Source of the DNA: Streptomyces sp. NBC_01244
GTDB taxonomy: Bacteria; Actinomycetota; Actinomycetes; Streptomycetales; Streptomycetaceae
DNA length: 64,000 nt
Direction of reading: 5' to 3'
Assembly (NCBI RefSeq): GCF_035987325.1
Contig: NZ_CP108488.1
Coordinates: 744,001-808,000, forward strand
Position numbers and translations under genes: made by a program. Positions 35,581 to 44,241 of this stretch are shown here, in pieces. The notes beneath the pieces were generated by a model that saw only the letters and a program-made list of their open reading frames with translations, did no database searches and was not told the origin of the DNA. The number at the start of each line of letters is the position of its first letter. Positions within the stretch are counted from its first letter, which is position 1.

Positions 35581-37140
35581 TCACTTGTCGCGCAGCATGT
35601 AGGGCTGGTTGCCGACGATGCGGCCGTCGTAGGCGCCGATCAGCGCGTTGACCTTCTTCCGGTGGTGCGCCATGGGGCCGCGCAGGGTGTCCGAGTAGGC
35701 CTGCGGAGCGTGCGACAGCGGGTAGTCGTACGACTCGTCCAGCCAGGCCAGTTCGACCCAGCTCGTGGGGATGTCGTTGGGCGAGGCCGGGCCTCGGCCG
35801 TCGATCATCGGGATCACGTCATGGTTGTTGACGAGGCTGATCACCTGGGTGGTGTGGTCGGCGGGACGTTTGCCGTCGATGGGCGAGCCCACCGCGATCA
35901 CGTGCGTGAGCCGGTAGCGGGAGGAGAACTCGACGTCCGCGGCGAGGTTCATCGCGGTCATGCCGCCGAGGCTGTGTCCGACGATCATGAGCTCCGAGCC
36001 GGCCGGCACCCCGGCCCGCACCAGCAGCTTGCGTGCGGCGCGCGTGTACGTCGTATCGGTGCGCAGCAGCCCGTCGAACGCTCCGACCAGGTCCTGCGGG
36101 GTGCTGTTGCTCAGCAGGGCGAAGCTCGTTCCGGGCAGCAGCAGGACGTGCCGTACGGCGCCGTCCGCGCACTCGACGCGGCGCAGCAGCACCAGCCCGT
36201 GGTTGCCCAGGGCGCCGATGTCGTTGACGTAGCTGACGATGTCGTTGCCGGACGTGGCCAGCACCTTCGCCAGGATGGAGTCCGCGTCCGCCCGTTCGGC
36301 CCGGCCGGGGCCCGGGTTGAGGTACTTCAGCAGGGTGCTCGGCAGCCCGAGGAACGGATCGGTGGTCGGCACGCCGCCGGCCAGGGTCACCCACGAGAAG
36401 TCGTCGTTGACCGGGTTCTCGTCGAGCAGGCCCAGCAGCGCGGACAGTTCCATGATCACGGGGCTCATCGTGGTCAGGGCCCGGGTGACCCCCAGGCGCT
36501 CGACGAGCGCGTGCATGGCGCGCAGCGCCTCCAGCCTGTTCCCGGCCACCATGGCGTCGGTCAGCCGCCTGGCGAGCGGCGAGTCCAGATTGGGGTGGTC
36601 GGAGGCGATCGCCCGGATCCGCAGGGCGAAGGCATCCACGGCCATCGCCACGGCGGCCGGCCTGCGGTACGTCAAGTTCCCCGCGATCCGGGCCAATTCC
36701 CCGGCCGGCCCGCCGTTGGCCCCGAATCCGAGCCCCGCCGGGCTGGTCAGCGCACGCGCGCACGACACCGCCGTACCGAGCGCCCAGGCGGGGCGGCGCA
36801 ACGCCTCCAGCCCCAGCCGCCAGCTGCTGAGCGCGCCCGTCAGCTCGGCGCCCGCCTGCTTCGCCGTGAGGGCGGCGTCGGCCAGCAGCACCGAGGCGGC
36901 GAGCAGCAGTTCCGGATCCGTGCGGCGCGGACCCTGCCCGGCGGCTGCCGCGCTCCGTGCCGCAGCCGCCTCGACGACTCCACCGGCCCCCGCAGCCGCA
37001 CCCGCTCCGACCCCGCCACCCCCTGCCGGAGTCGCGGACCCGGATGCTTCCGCGACCCCGACGGGGTCCGCGGGCGCCTCCGCGGACCTGCGCCCTGCGG
37101 GCGTCGAGCGAGCCGCCGTGCCCACCGCTTGAGCGGTCAC
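35581..37140 (-). CDS. Lipase-fold (alpha/beta hydrolase) protein
   Basis: A 519-residue protein with a nucleophile elbow LMIVGHSLGGMTAMNLAAD near residue 390, as in class 3-type lipases, followed by HVIAVGSPIDGKRPADHTTQVISLVNNHDVIPMIDG, which includes a possible Asp/His of the triad. The first 70 residues are Ala/Gly/Pro-rich and disordered; the middle (90-280) is a helical region with no recognised family. No signal peptide is evident, so it acts in the cytoplasm or peripherally. GTG 37140 has GGGAGG seven bases upstream. It precedes the P450-like gene in one operon, with the ACP and acyltransferase next door. Confidence 0.7.
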   Translation of the reverse strand: MTAQAVGTAARSTPAGRRSAEAPADPVGVAEASGSATPAGGGGVGAGAAAGAGGVVEAAAARSAAAAGQGPRRTDPELLLAASVLLADAALTAKQAGAELTGALSSWRLGLEALRRPAWALGTAVSCARALTSPAGLGFGANGGPAGELARIAGNLTYRRPAAVAMAVDAFALRIRAIASDHPNLDSPLARRLTDAMVAGNRLEALRAMHALVERLGVTRALTTMSPVIMELSALLGLLDENPVNDDFSWVTLAGGVPTTDPFLGLPSTLLKYLNPGPGRAERADADSILAKVLATSGNDIVSYVNDIGALGNHGLVLLRRVECADGAVRHVLLLPGTSFALLSNSTPQDLVGAFDGLLRTDTTYTRAARKLLVRAGVPAGSELMIVGHSLGGMTAMNLAADVEFSSRYRLTHVIAVGSPIDGKRPADHTTQVISLVNNHDVIPMIDGRGPASPNDIPTSWVELAWLDESYDYPLSHAPQAYSDTLRGPMAHHRKKVNALIGAYDGRIVGNQPYMLRDK

Positions 37141-37443
37141 TTACCCACCTCCCGTACCTGCGCAACGGCTTCGCCTGGGTTCCGTTGCCCGAACGGGCAT
37201 GCTGGCATCGCGCGCGGTCCGTTCCGCGCGGCGATCCCCCGTCGCCGCGCGGCCCGCGCCCGCGCCGTGGACGCGGGAAACCGCCGGATGCCCGTGGGGA
37301 CCGTGGCCCTCGGGGCATCCGGCGGCGTGGCGGCACCCCCCGGGCCGCCGTCCTTTCGGTGATCACCAAAGGATGAGCTCCGTGCTCACGCGTTGACGCG
37401 CGCGCGGATCACCCCCGTACGGACCACCGAGTCTCGTCTCCCG
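37141..37443. other. 303-bp intergenic region upstream of the lipase-like operon
   Basis: Holds the GGGAGG ribosome site of the lipase-like gene (37146-37151). No gene, palindrome or promoter box could be supported. The flanking genes are co-directional, so the esterase at 37444 is expected to end its transcript elsewhere. Confidence 0.5.
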
Positions 37444-39099
37444 TCAGAGCGGCCGGGAGGGCTGGTCGCGCCAGAAGCCGCACTGGTGCTCGGCCGCGAA
37501 CGCCCGGTCGAGCCGGTCCCCCGCGGGCGCCAGCGTCAGTACCGTGCCGCCCGGTCCGGTCGCCGGCCAGGGGGTCTGACCCGCGACCGCCGGAACTCCG
37601 TGGCGTGCGAAGGCGCCCCAGTAGCGCTTCATCCTTGTCGCCAGGGCGACTTGGACGCCGGTCAGGGGTCGCTCACCCATCGTGAAGTCGTGCAGGTAGG
37701 CGAGTTCGGCGCTGTGCGCGTTCGATTCGTCCAGTCCGGGGACCTGCGCGCCCGCCAGTGTCGGCGAGTCCGGGTCGTCGAACTCGTAGGCGAAGGTGGG
37801 GACCTGACGGGCGAACGACTGCGCCGTCCGGGCGGTTTCGCAAGCGAACGTCGAATCGGTCATGACCGCCGACAGCGCCAGGTACGGGGATCCGTGCGCG
37901 GCGACCGGGTAGCGGGCGAGGACCTCCGGCCCGGCCTCGCCGTAGCCCGCGAGGACCTGCTGCGCGTACTGCTCCGCCGTCAGGGCGGGCTGGGTCAGCG
38001 CGACGAAGAAGCGCGCCTCGGAGCGGGTGCTCCCGATCAGGACCGGGACCTTGTTCCAGTACCCGGCCGAGATCGCGGCGGCCGGGTCCCGCGGCAGCAG
38101 CCCGTCGCCCGACGCAGGGCCCGAAGTGGCCCGCGTACGGGCCGCGTCCACCAGCGACCGCCCGGAAGCGGCGCGCAGGCACGCCGCCACTCCGGCCGGT
38201 TCGGCACAGCCGGCGCTCGCGGCGAAGGCCCGCGCCTCGGACTCGGCCCGCGCGCCGTCGGGGGTACGCAGCAGCGTGCAGGGCCCGCTCTGCAGGACGG
38301 CCCGGTGGAACAGCCCGGCCGCCGGCGGGGCGGCGAGCAGTCCGCACACCGAACCGCTGCCCGCGGACTGGCCGGAGACCGTGACGTTGCCCGGGTCGCC
38401 GCCGAAAGCCGCGATGTTCTCCCTCGTCCAGCGCAGCGCCTGGATCTGGTCCATCAGGCCGAAGGAGCCGGAGCGCAGCACGTTTTCCCGCCCCAGTTCG
38501 GGAAGGCCCAGATAACCCAGCTGCCCGAGCCGGTAGTTGATGCTGATCACCACGGACCCCGTCAGCTCGGCCATGGTGCGACCGCCGAACTGCGTGCCGG
38601 TTCCCTGGCTGTACGCGCCCCCGTGCATCCAGAGGATCACCGGAACCCGGGCCCCCGCGCGGACCCGGCCGGGCCGGTACACATCGAGGTACAGGCAGTC
38701 CTCGCTGACGGCCGAGGGATCGCGCAGCCCGAACGGCGAGAACTGCAGGCAGGCGGGCGCCTGTTCGACGGCCTCGCGCACCCCGTTCCAGTGCCGGGCC
38801 GCCTGCGGGGCTCGCAACCGGTTCTCCCCGACCGGTGCGGCGGCGTAGGGCACGCCGAGGAACTCCTGCGCCCCGTCGTGGGCGCGGCCGCGCAGCACGC
38901 CCTGCGCGACGGACACCACCGGGCGGGGCGAACCGACCGGCGGGCCGCCGGGAACGCCACCGGGGAAGCCGCCCGGGAGGCCGCCGGGAGAGGCGGCCGC
39001 CGGAAGCGCGGTGGCGATCAGCGCGGTGAGGGCGAGTACCGTGCCGAGTAAGGGTCTTGCCGTGGAAAGCCGGGTGATCCGGTGCGAGAACCGCTGCAT
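37444..39099 (-). CDS. Secreted type-B carboxylesterase
   Basis: A 551-residue exported esterase. The signal peptide (MQRFSHRITRLSTARPLLGTVLALTALIATALPAAA) is followed by a Pro/Gly-rich repeat (GGLPGGFPGGVPGG). The catalytic serine is in GDPGNVTVSGQSAGSGSVCG; the oxyanion segment is WMHGGAYSQG; the acid is near SEARFF and the His near DESNAHSAEL. The SEDCLYLDVYRP block is the family signature. Cysteine pairs stabilise the extracellular protein. ATG 39099 has AGGAG five bases upstream. It is co-directional with SurE and may share regulation. Confidence 0.85.
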   Translation of the reverse strand: MQRFSHRITRLSTARPLLGTVLALTALIATALPAAASPGGLPGGFPGGVPGGPPVGSPRPVVSVAQGVLRGRAHDGAQEFLGVPYAAAPVGENRLRAPQAARHWNGVREAVEQAPACLQFSPFGLRDPSAVSEDCLYLDVYRPGRVRAGARVPVILWMHGGAYSQGTGTQFGGRTMAELTGSVVISINYRLGQLGYLGLPELGRENVLRSGSFGLMDQIQALRWTRENIAAFGGDPGNVTVSGQSAGSGSVCGLLAAPPAAGLFHRAVLQSGPCTLLRTPDGARAESEARAFAASAGCAEPAGVAACLRAASGRSLVDAARTRATSGPASGDGLLPRDPAAAISAGYWNKVPVLIGSTRSEARFFVALTQPALTAEQYAQQVLAGYGEAGPEVLARYPVAAHGSPYLALSAVMTDSTFACETARTAQSFARQVPTFAYEFDDPDSPTLAGAQVPGLDESNAHSAELAYLHDFTMGERPLTGVQVALATRMKRYWGAFARHGVPAVAGQTPWPATGPGGTVLTLAPAGDRLDRAFAAEHQCGFWRDQPSRPL

Positions 39100-39268
39100 C
39101 CGTACTCCTGAGTGGGGGACCTTCCGGGGGCGGGTCGGGGCGCGGGACGCCCGCCCCGCCCCCGGAGGGCCGGCTGGTGTGGTCGGCGGGACCTTGCCCG
39201 GGGGCGAAGGCCCGGCCTGCGGGCGAGGCCCGGTTAGGGGCGAAGCCCGGCTACCGGGGCTGTCCGGC

Positions 39269-40195
39269 CTACGGGCGGAGCCCGGCGAGCAGAACCGCGG
39301 TGACGGCGAAGTCGACCGGTCCGGTGTTCCAGTCGGCGTTCATCGGGCTGACGGCGATCTTCCCGGCGCTCACGGCTTCCACGTCGCTGCCCCGGGCCGG
39401 GGTCTTCAGGTCCACCGTCACGCCGACCTTCCAGGTGCCGTCGCCGGCATCGGTGAAGTCGGCCTTCAGCAGCGCCTGCGCGTCCTGGAAGGTGGTGGCC
39501 ACCCCGGCCGGGGTGCCCTTGCCGTCGGCACCGATGACGGGGTGGTTGACGTTGAGGCCGACGCCCTGGGGCAGCAGGGGGCCGGAGCGGGCCCGGGAAC
39601 GCAGCCGGTCGATCAGCTTGACGGCGAAGTCGAGCGTCGGGCCCATCGCGTTGACCGTGGTCACGGGGTCGGGAGCGGAGAGGCCGCCGGTGCTCAGGGC
39701 GATGGCGGGCACGCCCGCGTCCAGTGCGGCGACGGCGCCGCCGACCGTGCCGGAGTGGCTGGCGAGCGCGGCCACGTTCGGGCCGAAGTTGGTGCCCGAC
39801 ACGACGAGATCGGGCGCCCGCCCTTCGAACACCTCGGAGAGCCCGAAGTTCACCGAGTCACCGGGGGTTCCGTCGACCGCCCATACCTTCGGCTCAGGGT
39901 GGCGGACCGTGAGGGACGGGGAGTTGGAGGTCTTCGTGCCGGCTCCGCTCTGGTTGGTCAGTGGCGCCACGATGGTGACGTCGTGCCCGGCGGCGGTCAG
40001 CCGCGCGAAGGCCAGCCGGATGCCGGGCGCGTTGTAGCCGTCGTCGTTGGTGAGCAGGATCCGCAGCGGGCCCGCGGGCACCGGTGCGGGCGCCGGTCCG
40101 GCCTGCACCTCGGCCGCGACGGCGGGCACCGTACCGGCGAGGGCCGGCGCGCAGAGCAGCAGGGCGGCCAACGGCAGAACTCGCTTGCGTTGCAA
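39269..40195 (-). CDS. Secreted SurE-type 5'/3'-nucleotidase
   Basis: A 308-residue SurE-fold phosphatase with an unusual export signal (LQRKRVLPLAALLLCAPALAGTVPAVAA). Metal ligands ILLTNDDGYNAPG and the SGTNFGPN loop are intact, so it should release phosphate from nucleoside monophosphates outside the cell. The start is a TTG at 40195, chosen because AAGGAG sits six bases upstream and the signal peptide begins there. SurE is usually cytoplasmic; the secreted form suggests scavenging. Confidence 0.85.
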   Translation of the reverse strand: MQRKRVLPLAALLLCAPALAGTVPAVAAEVQAGPAPAPVPAGPLRILLTNDDGYNAPGIRLAFARLTAAGHDVTIVAPLTNQSGAGTKTSNSPSLTVRHPEPKVWAVDGTPGDSVNFGLSEVFEGRAPDLVVSGTNFGPNVAALASHSGTVGGAVAALDAGVPAIALSTGGLSAPDPVTTVNAMGPTLDFAVKLIDRLRSRARSGPLLPQGVGLNVNHPVIGADGKGTPAGVATTFQDAQALLKADFTDAGDGTWKVGVTVDLKTPARGSDVEAVSAGKIAVSPMNADWNTGPVDFAVTAVLLAGLRP

Positions 40196-40300
40196 GGAAG
40201 GCTCCTTCGGAGAGGAAATGCGAACGGGGAAGGGGGAAGGGGGAAGACGAACTGGAAACTGGGAACTGGGCGAGGGTGGCCTCGAGGGGGGGTGAGGCCC

Positions 40301-40332
40301 GGCGGGCTCGCGACCCTCGGCGCGAGCCCGCC
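40301..40332 (-). terminator. Terminator hairpin after MFS gene
   Basis: A perfect 12-bp stem (40301-40312 with 40321-40332), GGCGGGCTCGCG/CGCGAGCCCGCC, with an eight-base loop. It lies 111 bp past the MFS stop and 105 bp before the SurE start, so it separates the two co-directional units. Confidence 0.7.
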
Positions 40333-40443
40333 GGAGTGCGGGCCGGGCCGCCACCCGGGAGGGGCGGCCCGGAGGTTGGGGGAAACCCGAGGCCGGAAAC
40401 CTTTACGGGGCCACGGGGCGCGGGGCCACGGGGTCCGGCGGGA

Positions 40444-41697
40444 TCAGCGCACGCTGCGGATGGGGAGGATCGCCAGGGCGCCGATCAGCGAGAGCGCTCC
40501 GCCGACCAGGAACAGCGGGGTGTAGCCGCCCAGGGTGGTGACCACGGCGGAGGCGACGAACGGGGCGATGATCTGGGGCCCGGCGTTCGCGATGTTCAGT
40601 ACGCCCATGTCGCGGGCGGCGTCCTCGGCCCGGGGCAGCACCAGGGTGACCAGCGCGGTGTCGACGGCCATGAAGCATCCGAAGGCCAGGCCGTTGAGCG
40701 CGCTGAAGACGAGCATGCCCGTCCACGTGGGACTGACGACGGGGACCACCATGACCAGCCCGGCGAGGGCCGCCGAGACGCCGACGAACACCTTGCGGCG
40801 GTTCCAGCGGTCGGACAGCAATCCGCCGACCACCGTGGAGACGGCCATCGCGACCATCGAAACCGGGGTGAGGATCGCCATCGCGGCGGGCGGGGTCAGC
40901 CCCGCGGGGAGCGCGATGTGATCGCCCAGGATGTAGAGCTGGTAGCCGACCACCGAGAAGTACCCGAGAACCATCAGGGCGCGCCCGATGAAGGCCCACC
41001 GGAAGTCGTGGTTGGCGAGCGCCGAGAGGAAGGCCTTGAGCTGGGCCCCCTTGGGAGCGGCGGGCGCGTCCGGGGCGGGCTCGGAGCGCGGTACGTCCCG
41101 GCAGAAGGTGGTGAGCAGCAGCGCGGCTGCCGCGATGACCCCGCCGAAGACGAGGTAGCCGGTGCGCAGGTGCTCGGAGGTCTGGGAGGCGATCAGCACA
41201 CCGACCGTGCCGCCGATGGGCAGACCCAGCCCCACCAGCGCGGACGCGGTACCTCGCCGGGCGGCGGGCACCCGGTCGGGCACGATCGCGGTGACGGCGG
41301 CCTGGTAGATGTTCATGGTCGCCTGGACCAGGCACCAGCCGATCCCGACGAGCAGCGCGGTACTGACGCTGCCGAGAACGGCGAGGCCCACGAGCGAGCC
41401 GAGCGCACCGCCCAGGACCCAGGGGTTGCGGCGGCCGCTGCGGTCGGAGAGGGCGCCGGCGATCGGGTTGAACGCGGTGGCGAAGATCGCGCTGATACCG
41501 CCGATCAGGCCCAGCACCGCCACCTTGTCGTCGCCGGCTATCGCCTCGATCTGGGTGGGCAGGAGGACGGAGCCGACGCCCATGTAGACGGCCATCATCG
41601 CGGAGTTCGCGACCAGCAGGAGGAGCAGGAGCCCGCGTCCGCGGGAGGGTTCGGGATCCGCCGGGGCGGGCGGGTCGATGATCTCGTTCGTAGCCAT
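40444..41697 (-). CDS. MFS transporter
   Basis: A 417-residue 12-helix major-facilitator protein. Loop 2-3 has the family signature GALSDRSGRRNPW and the half-repeat shows GGLLSDRWNRRKVF. The N-terminus (MATNEIIDPPAPADPEPSRG) is a short cytoplasmic tail. ATG 41697 has GAGGAG six bases upstream. It resembles sugar or drug efflux/uptake carriers; the substrate is unknown. Palindromes near 41961 and 42075 suggest control by a LacI-type repressor, possibly the one at 45926. Confidence 0.8.
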   Translation of the reverse strand: MATNEIIDPPAPADPEPSRGRGLLLLLLVANSAMMAVYMGVGSVLLPTQIEAIAGDDKVAVLGLIGGISAIFATAFNPIAGALSDRSGRRNPWVLGGALGSLVGLAVLGSVSTALLVGIGWCLVQATMNIYQAAVTAIVPDRVPAARRGTASALVGLGLPIGGTVGVLIASQTSEHLRTGYLVFGGVIAAAALLLTTFCRDVPRSEPAPDAPAAPKGAQLKAFLSALANHDFRWAFIGRALMVLGYFSVVGYQLYILGDHIALPAGLTPPAAMAILTPVSMVAMAVSTVVGGLLSDRWNRRKVFVGVSAALAGLVMVVPVVSPTWTGMLVFSALNGLAFGCFMAVDTALVTLVLPRAEDAARDMGVLNIANAGPQIIAPFVASAVVTTLGGYTPLFLVGGALSLIGALAILPIRSVR

Positions 41698-42299
41698 GAC
41701 GACTCCTCGGGGGACGGAGCGGGGAGGTGGCGTGGGGGGACCGCCGGAGGTGCGGTGCGCGGGGAGGGCGGAGACGCCGAGGGTGCGGTTGCGCACGAGG
41801 GCGTCGCCGGGAAATGCCGCGCCGAGCGCGAGACGGCCGACGCGGTGCGGTTGCTCGGCGCGGTGCGTGCGGTGCCTGCGGTGCGATGCGGTGTGGAGCA
41901 GTGTTGAGCGGTGCCGTGCGGTGTCGTGCGGTGCCGCACTGTGCGGCTGACCCGATGTTGTTACACGTGTCACTTCAGGTGCTTGGACACTGTGTAGCAC
42001 TCACTCACCGGTCTAGCCAAGGGTTGACGCAGACCTCCGTGCAGATCGTGACCCGTGGACGAAGTCCAGGTCGATCACGTGTAACCAGCCGAATGCGGCC
42101 TACGGACTAGTCCGACCCGGCTGAGAACCCTCTTGCACTTGTGGCGATGGTCACGCTTCCGCAATACTCCGTGCCGCACCGCGCCGACCCCCACCGCACC
42201 CGGCAGAGCCCACCCACCCCTGCGGGGCTCACCCACCACGCCGGCGCACCTCGGGGCCGACGCACGTCGGGCCGCTCAGCAGCCTGGAGCCGAGCCGGC
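41698..42299. other. Intergenic region upstream of MFS, holding two TTACACGTGTAA-like sites
   Basis: About 600 bp without a convincing gene. The near-match at 41961-41972 (11 of 12 bases) and a weaker match at 42073-42084 (nine of 12, CACGTGTAA) are the notable elements. A stretch at 41870-41940 is a short GCGGTG-rich direct repeat. Frames in this stretch are low-complexity shadows. Confidence 0.55.
41961..41972. promoter_or_regulatory. Imperfect TTACACGTGTAA palindrome
   Basis: TTACACGTGTCA: 11 of 12 bases match the perfect palindromes at 5123 and 49886. It lies 264 bp before the MFS start, so it fits a promoter with a long leader or a distal site. Confidence 0.4.
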
Positions 42300-42300
42300 C

Positions 42301-42711
42301 AACTCTGCCGATCCGGCCGACCTGACCAACCCTGCCGACCCCGCCGACCCAGCAGACCTGACCGGCCCGGCCGACCCCGCCGATCTGGCCGACCCGGCGG
42401 ACCTGGCTGATCCGGCCGACCGCACCGACCCGTCCGACCTGGCTGACTTGCCGGACCCGCAGACGTGACCGGCCCAGCCGACCGAGCAGACCCGGCAGAC
42501 CCGATCGAACCTGCCGACCCGGCAGACCCGGCCGATCTGGCAGACCCGATCGAACCTGCCGATCCGGCAGACCTGACCGATCTGGCGCACCCAGCGGACC
42601 TGGCCGGCCCAGCAGACCCGGCCGACCTGACTGACCCAGCAGACCCGGCTGATCCGGCATACCCAGCCGATCCGGCTAATCCGGCTAATCCGGCTGACCC
42701 AGCCGTTCCCC
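42301..42711. repeat. 9-bp minisatellite, about 45 copies
   Basis: About 45 head-to-tail copies of a nonamer close to GACCCGGCC, with one 8-bp unit near 42462 that shifts the phase. A 20-base block recurs exactly 45 bp apart (42498 and 42543), showing higher-order duplication. The unit is free of stops in several frames, giving long (Pro-Ala-Asp)n readings on + and (Gly-Ser-Ala)n on -. No start signal supports translation. Confidence 0.8.
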
Positions 42712-43015
42712 ACCGATCCGGCTCATCCGGCCGGATCCGGCCCGCGAGGGCCTGCCGACTCGCCACCGCACTTGGGGCCGCGTGCCGACTGGTCGGCGAG
42801 GAGCGGGGCCGCCTACGCCCCTCCCGACCCGACCCCGCACAACACCCATCCGCTCGGACCCTCAGCCCCCTTCCACCCGCCTCCGCACGCCCTCGCGCAT
42901 CCCCTCCGCACGCCGCTCCCGCTCGGCTCCGCCCATCTCGTCCCCGCGCTTCGCGCCCGTCCGCCGCCTGCCATGCGCCCCAACGCCTGGAAAGGCGGCC
43001 GCGAAAGGTTCGTTC

Positions 43016-43744
43016 ATGTCCGACTTCTTCGGTCACGCCCTCACTCCGCCTCCGCCCCCGCTCCCCGTCCGGCCGCCCAGGAGGCCGGTCCCCGCAGCTC
43101 CGCCCCGGCACGCCCTCGCCTGGGGACTGCTGCTGACCCTGCTCTCCGTGCTGACGGGCGTGCTCCTGCGCGTGGACGAACGGCCCTTCTTCCAGGGCCT
43201 CGACAACGCGTGGGCCGCCTCACTGGAGGGCTCGCCCGCAGACACCGCCAGCGGGTTCGCCACCTTCCTCGACCGCCTGGGCGGGCCACTGGGCACGGTC
43301 GTGCCGCTGCTGTTGATGGGCTGCCTGTGCATGTACGGGCGCTGGCGGTCGGCGCTCTTCGTCTTCGCCACCGCGGTCCTGGCCAACATGCTCCTGGTGC
43401 TGCCGCTCAAGCAACTGGCCGACCGGCCGCGGCCCCCGCACACCTGGGTGTTGGTCAACGACGGCTCGTACCCCTCCGGCCAGGTCTTCAGCGCGGTGGC
43501 CCTAGTGATCGCAGCCGCGGTGGTGCTGTTCCCGCCGGGTGGCCGGCGCTGGTGGTGGCTGTTCGGCGCGGGCTACACCGGCGCCATGATGTGGAGCCGC
43601 ACCTGGCAGCACGCCCAATGGTTGAGCGACACCTTCGCCGGCGCCCTCGCCGCCGTGGGAGCCTGCCTGATCCTGTGGCGGGTGTTCGCCCCCCTGCTGG
43701 AGACGGAGGCCGAACGCATGGCCGCCGACACCCTCTGGGTATGA
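43016..43744 (+). CDS. PAP2-family pseudo-phosphatase (both catalytic His replaced by Gln)
   Basis: A 242-residue membrane protein clearly paralogous to the PAP2 enzyme at 5255 (shared PFFQGLDN, GGPLGTVVPL, DRPRP, MMWSRTW). Signature C1 is intact (K132, KQLADRPRP). In C2 the PSGH His is Gln156 (YPSGQV) and in C3 the nucleophile His is Gln201 (SRTWQHAQWLSD), so the two residues needed for catalysis are both lost. It keeps all its membrane helices and a full-length frame, so it is not simply decaying. It may bind a lipid phosphate without cleaving it, or act as a partner of the active copy. ATG 43016 has GAAAGG eight bases upstream. Confidence 0.8.
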   Translation: MSDFFGHALTPPPPPLPVRPPRRPVPAAPPRHALAWGLLLTLLSVLTGVLLRVDERPFFQGLDNAWAASLEGSPADTASGFATFLDRLGGPLGTVVPLLLMGCLCMYGRWRSALFVFATAVLANMLLVLPLKQLADRPRPPHTWVLVNDGSYPSGQVFSAVALVIAAAVVLFPPGGRRWWWLFGAGYTGAMMWSRTWQHAQWLSDTFAGALAAVGACLILWRVFAPLLETEAERMAADTLWV

Positions 43745-44164
43745 CTGCCCCTCTGTGACCGTCAAGCCGATTCGGCCGGAACGCCCCGCCCGAACAGTCC
43801 GAACAGCCCAGACCGTCCGCGCACGGCATGCCGGGCAACTCCGCACCAGGCCCGACGGCGGGCCGGTCCGCTCGGCCGCCAGGCCGGCCGAGGCCGTCCC
43901 CGCCGTCCAGGCCGGGCCCGTAGTCCCGGCAGGGCGGTACGACCCGGGACAGTGGCGCAGCCGACACCAGCACCCCCGGCGGGCCACGGGGCCATCCCGG
44001 GAGGCACGACAGCCGCTGCCGGGCCGGGCCGGGCCGGGGCCATCCAGGAAGCTCGGGCACCCGGGAGTGCGCGGCCCAGCTCTCGCGCGGGCCCGGTCGG
44101 CCCGGCCGGCCCGGCCCGCGCAGGCCCGAGGGGGCCGTCGATCCCGCCCATATATCGTGAAACA
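43745..44164. other. 420-bp intergenic region, no gene seen
   Basis: GC-rich stretch after the PAP2-like gene. Its + strand frame (43755-44168) is Arg/Pro/Ala-rich low-complexity, with several GGGCC repeats, so it is judged non-coding. The promoter at 44165 follows. Confidence 0.55.
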
Positions 44165-44192
44165 TTGACGGTCGTAGAATTTTCGCCATACT
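44165..44192 (+). promoter_or_regulatory. Promoter TTGACG-N16-CATACT of esterase gene
   Basis: The -35 TTGACG (44165-44170) and -10 CATACT (44187-44192) fit vegetative actinobacterial promoters, 50 bp before the ATG at 44242. The upstream flank ATATATCGTGAAACA and the spacer closely resemble the promoter at 50675, before the salicylate operon. Confidence 0.6.
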
Positions 44193-44241
44193 CTCGACGG
44201 GTCGGCGCGCGCTCGGCGCGCGGCCCAGGAAGGATCGACTC

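Noticed and set aside
42301..42711. A CRISPR array at the repeat tract
   Set aside because: The units are 9 bp, contiguous and without spacers; no cas genes are nearby.
42107..43111. Minus-strand frame coding a long Gly-Ser-Ala collagen-like repeat
   Set aside because: It arises from the 9-bp minisatellite, which is open in several frames on both strands. It has no ribosome site and ends in Arg-rich shadow sequence.
43755..44168. A 137-codon + frame after the PAP2-like gene
   Set aside because: Low-complexity Arg/Pro/Ala content, no ribosome site, and it runs into the promoter at 44165.
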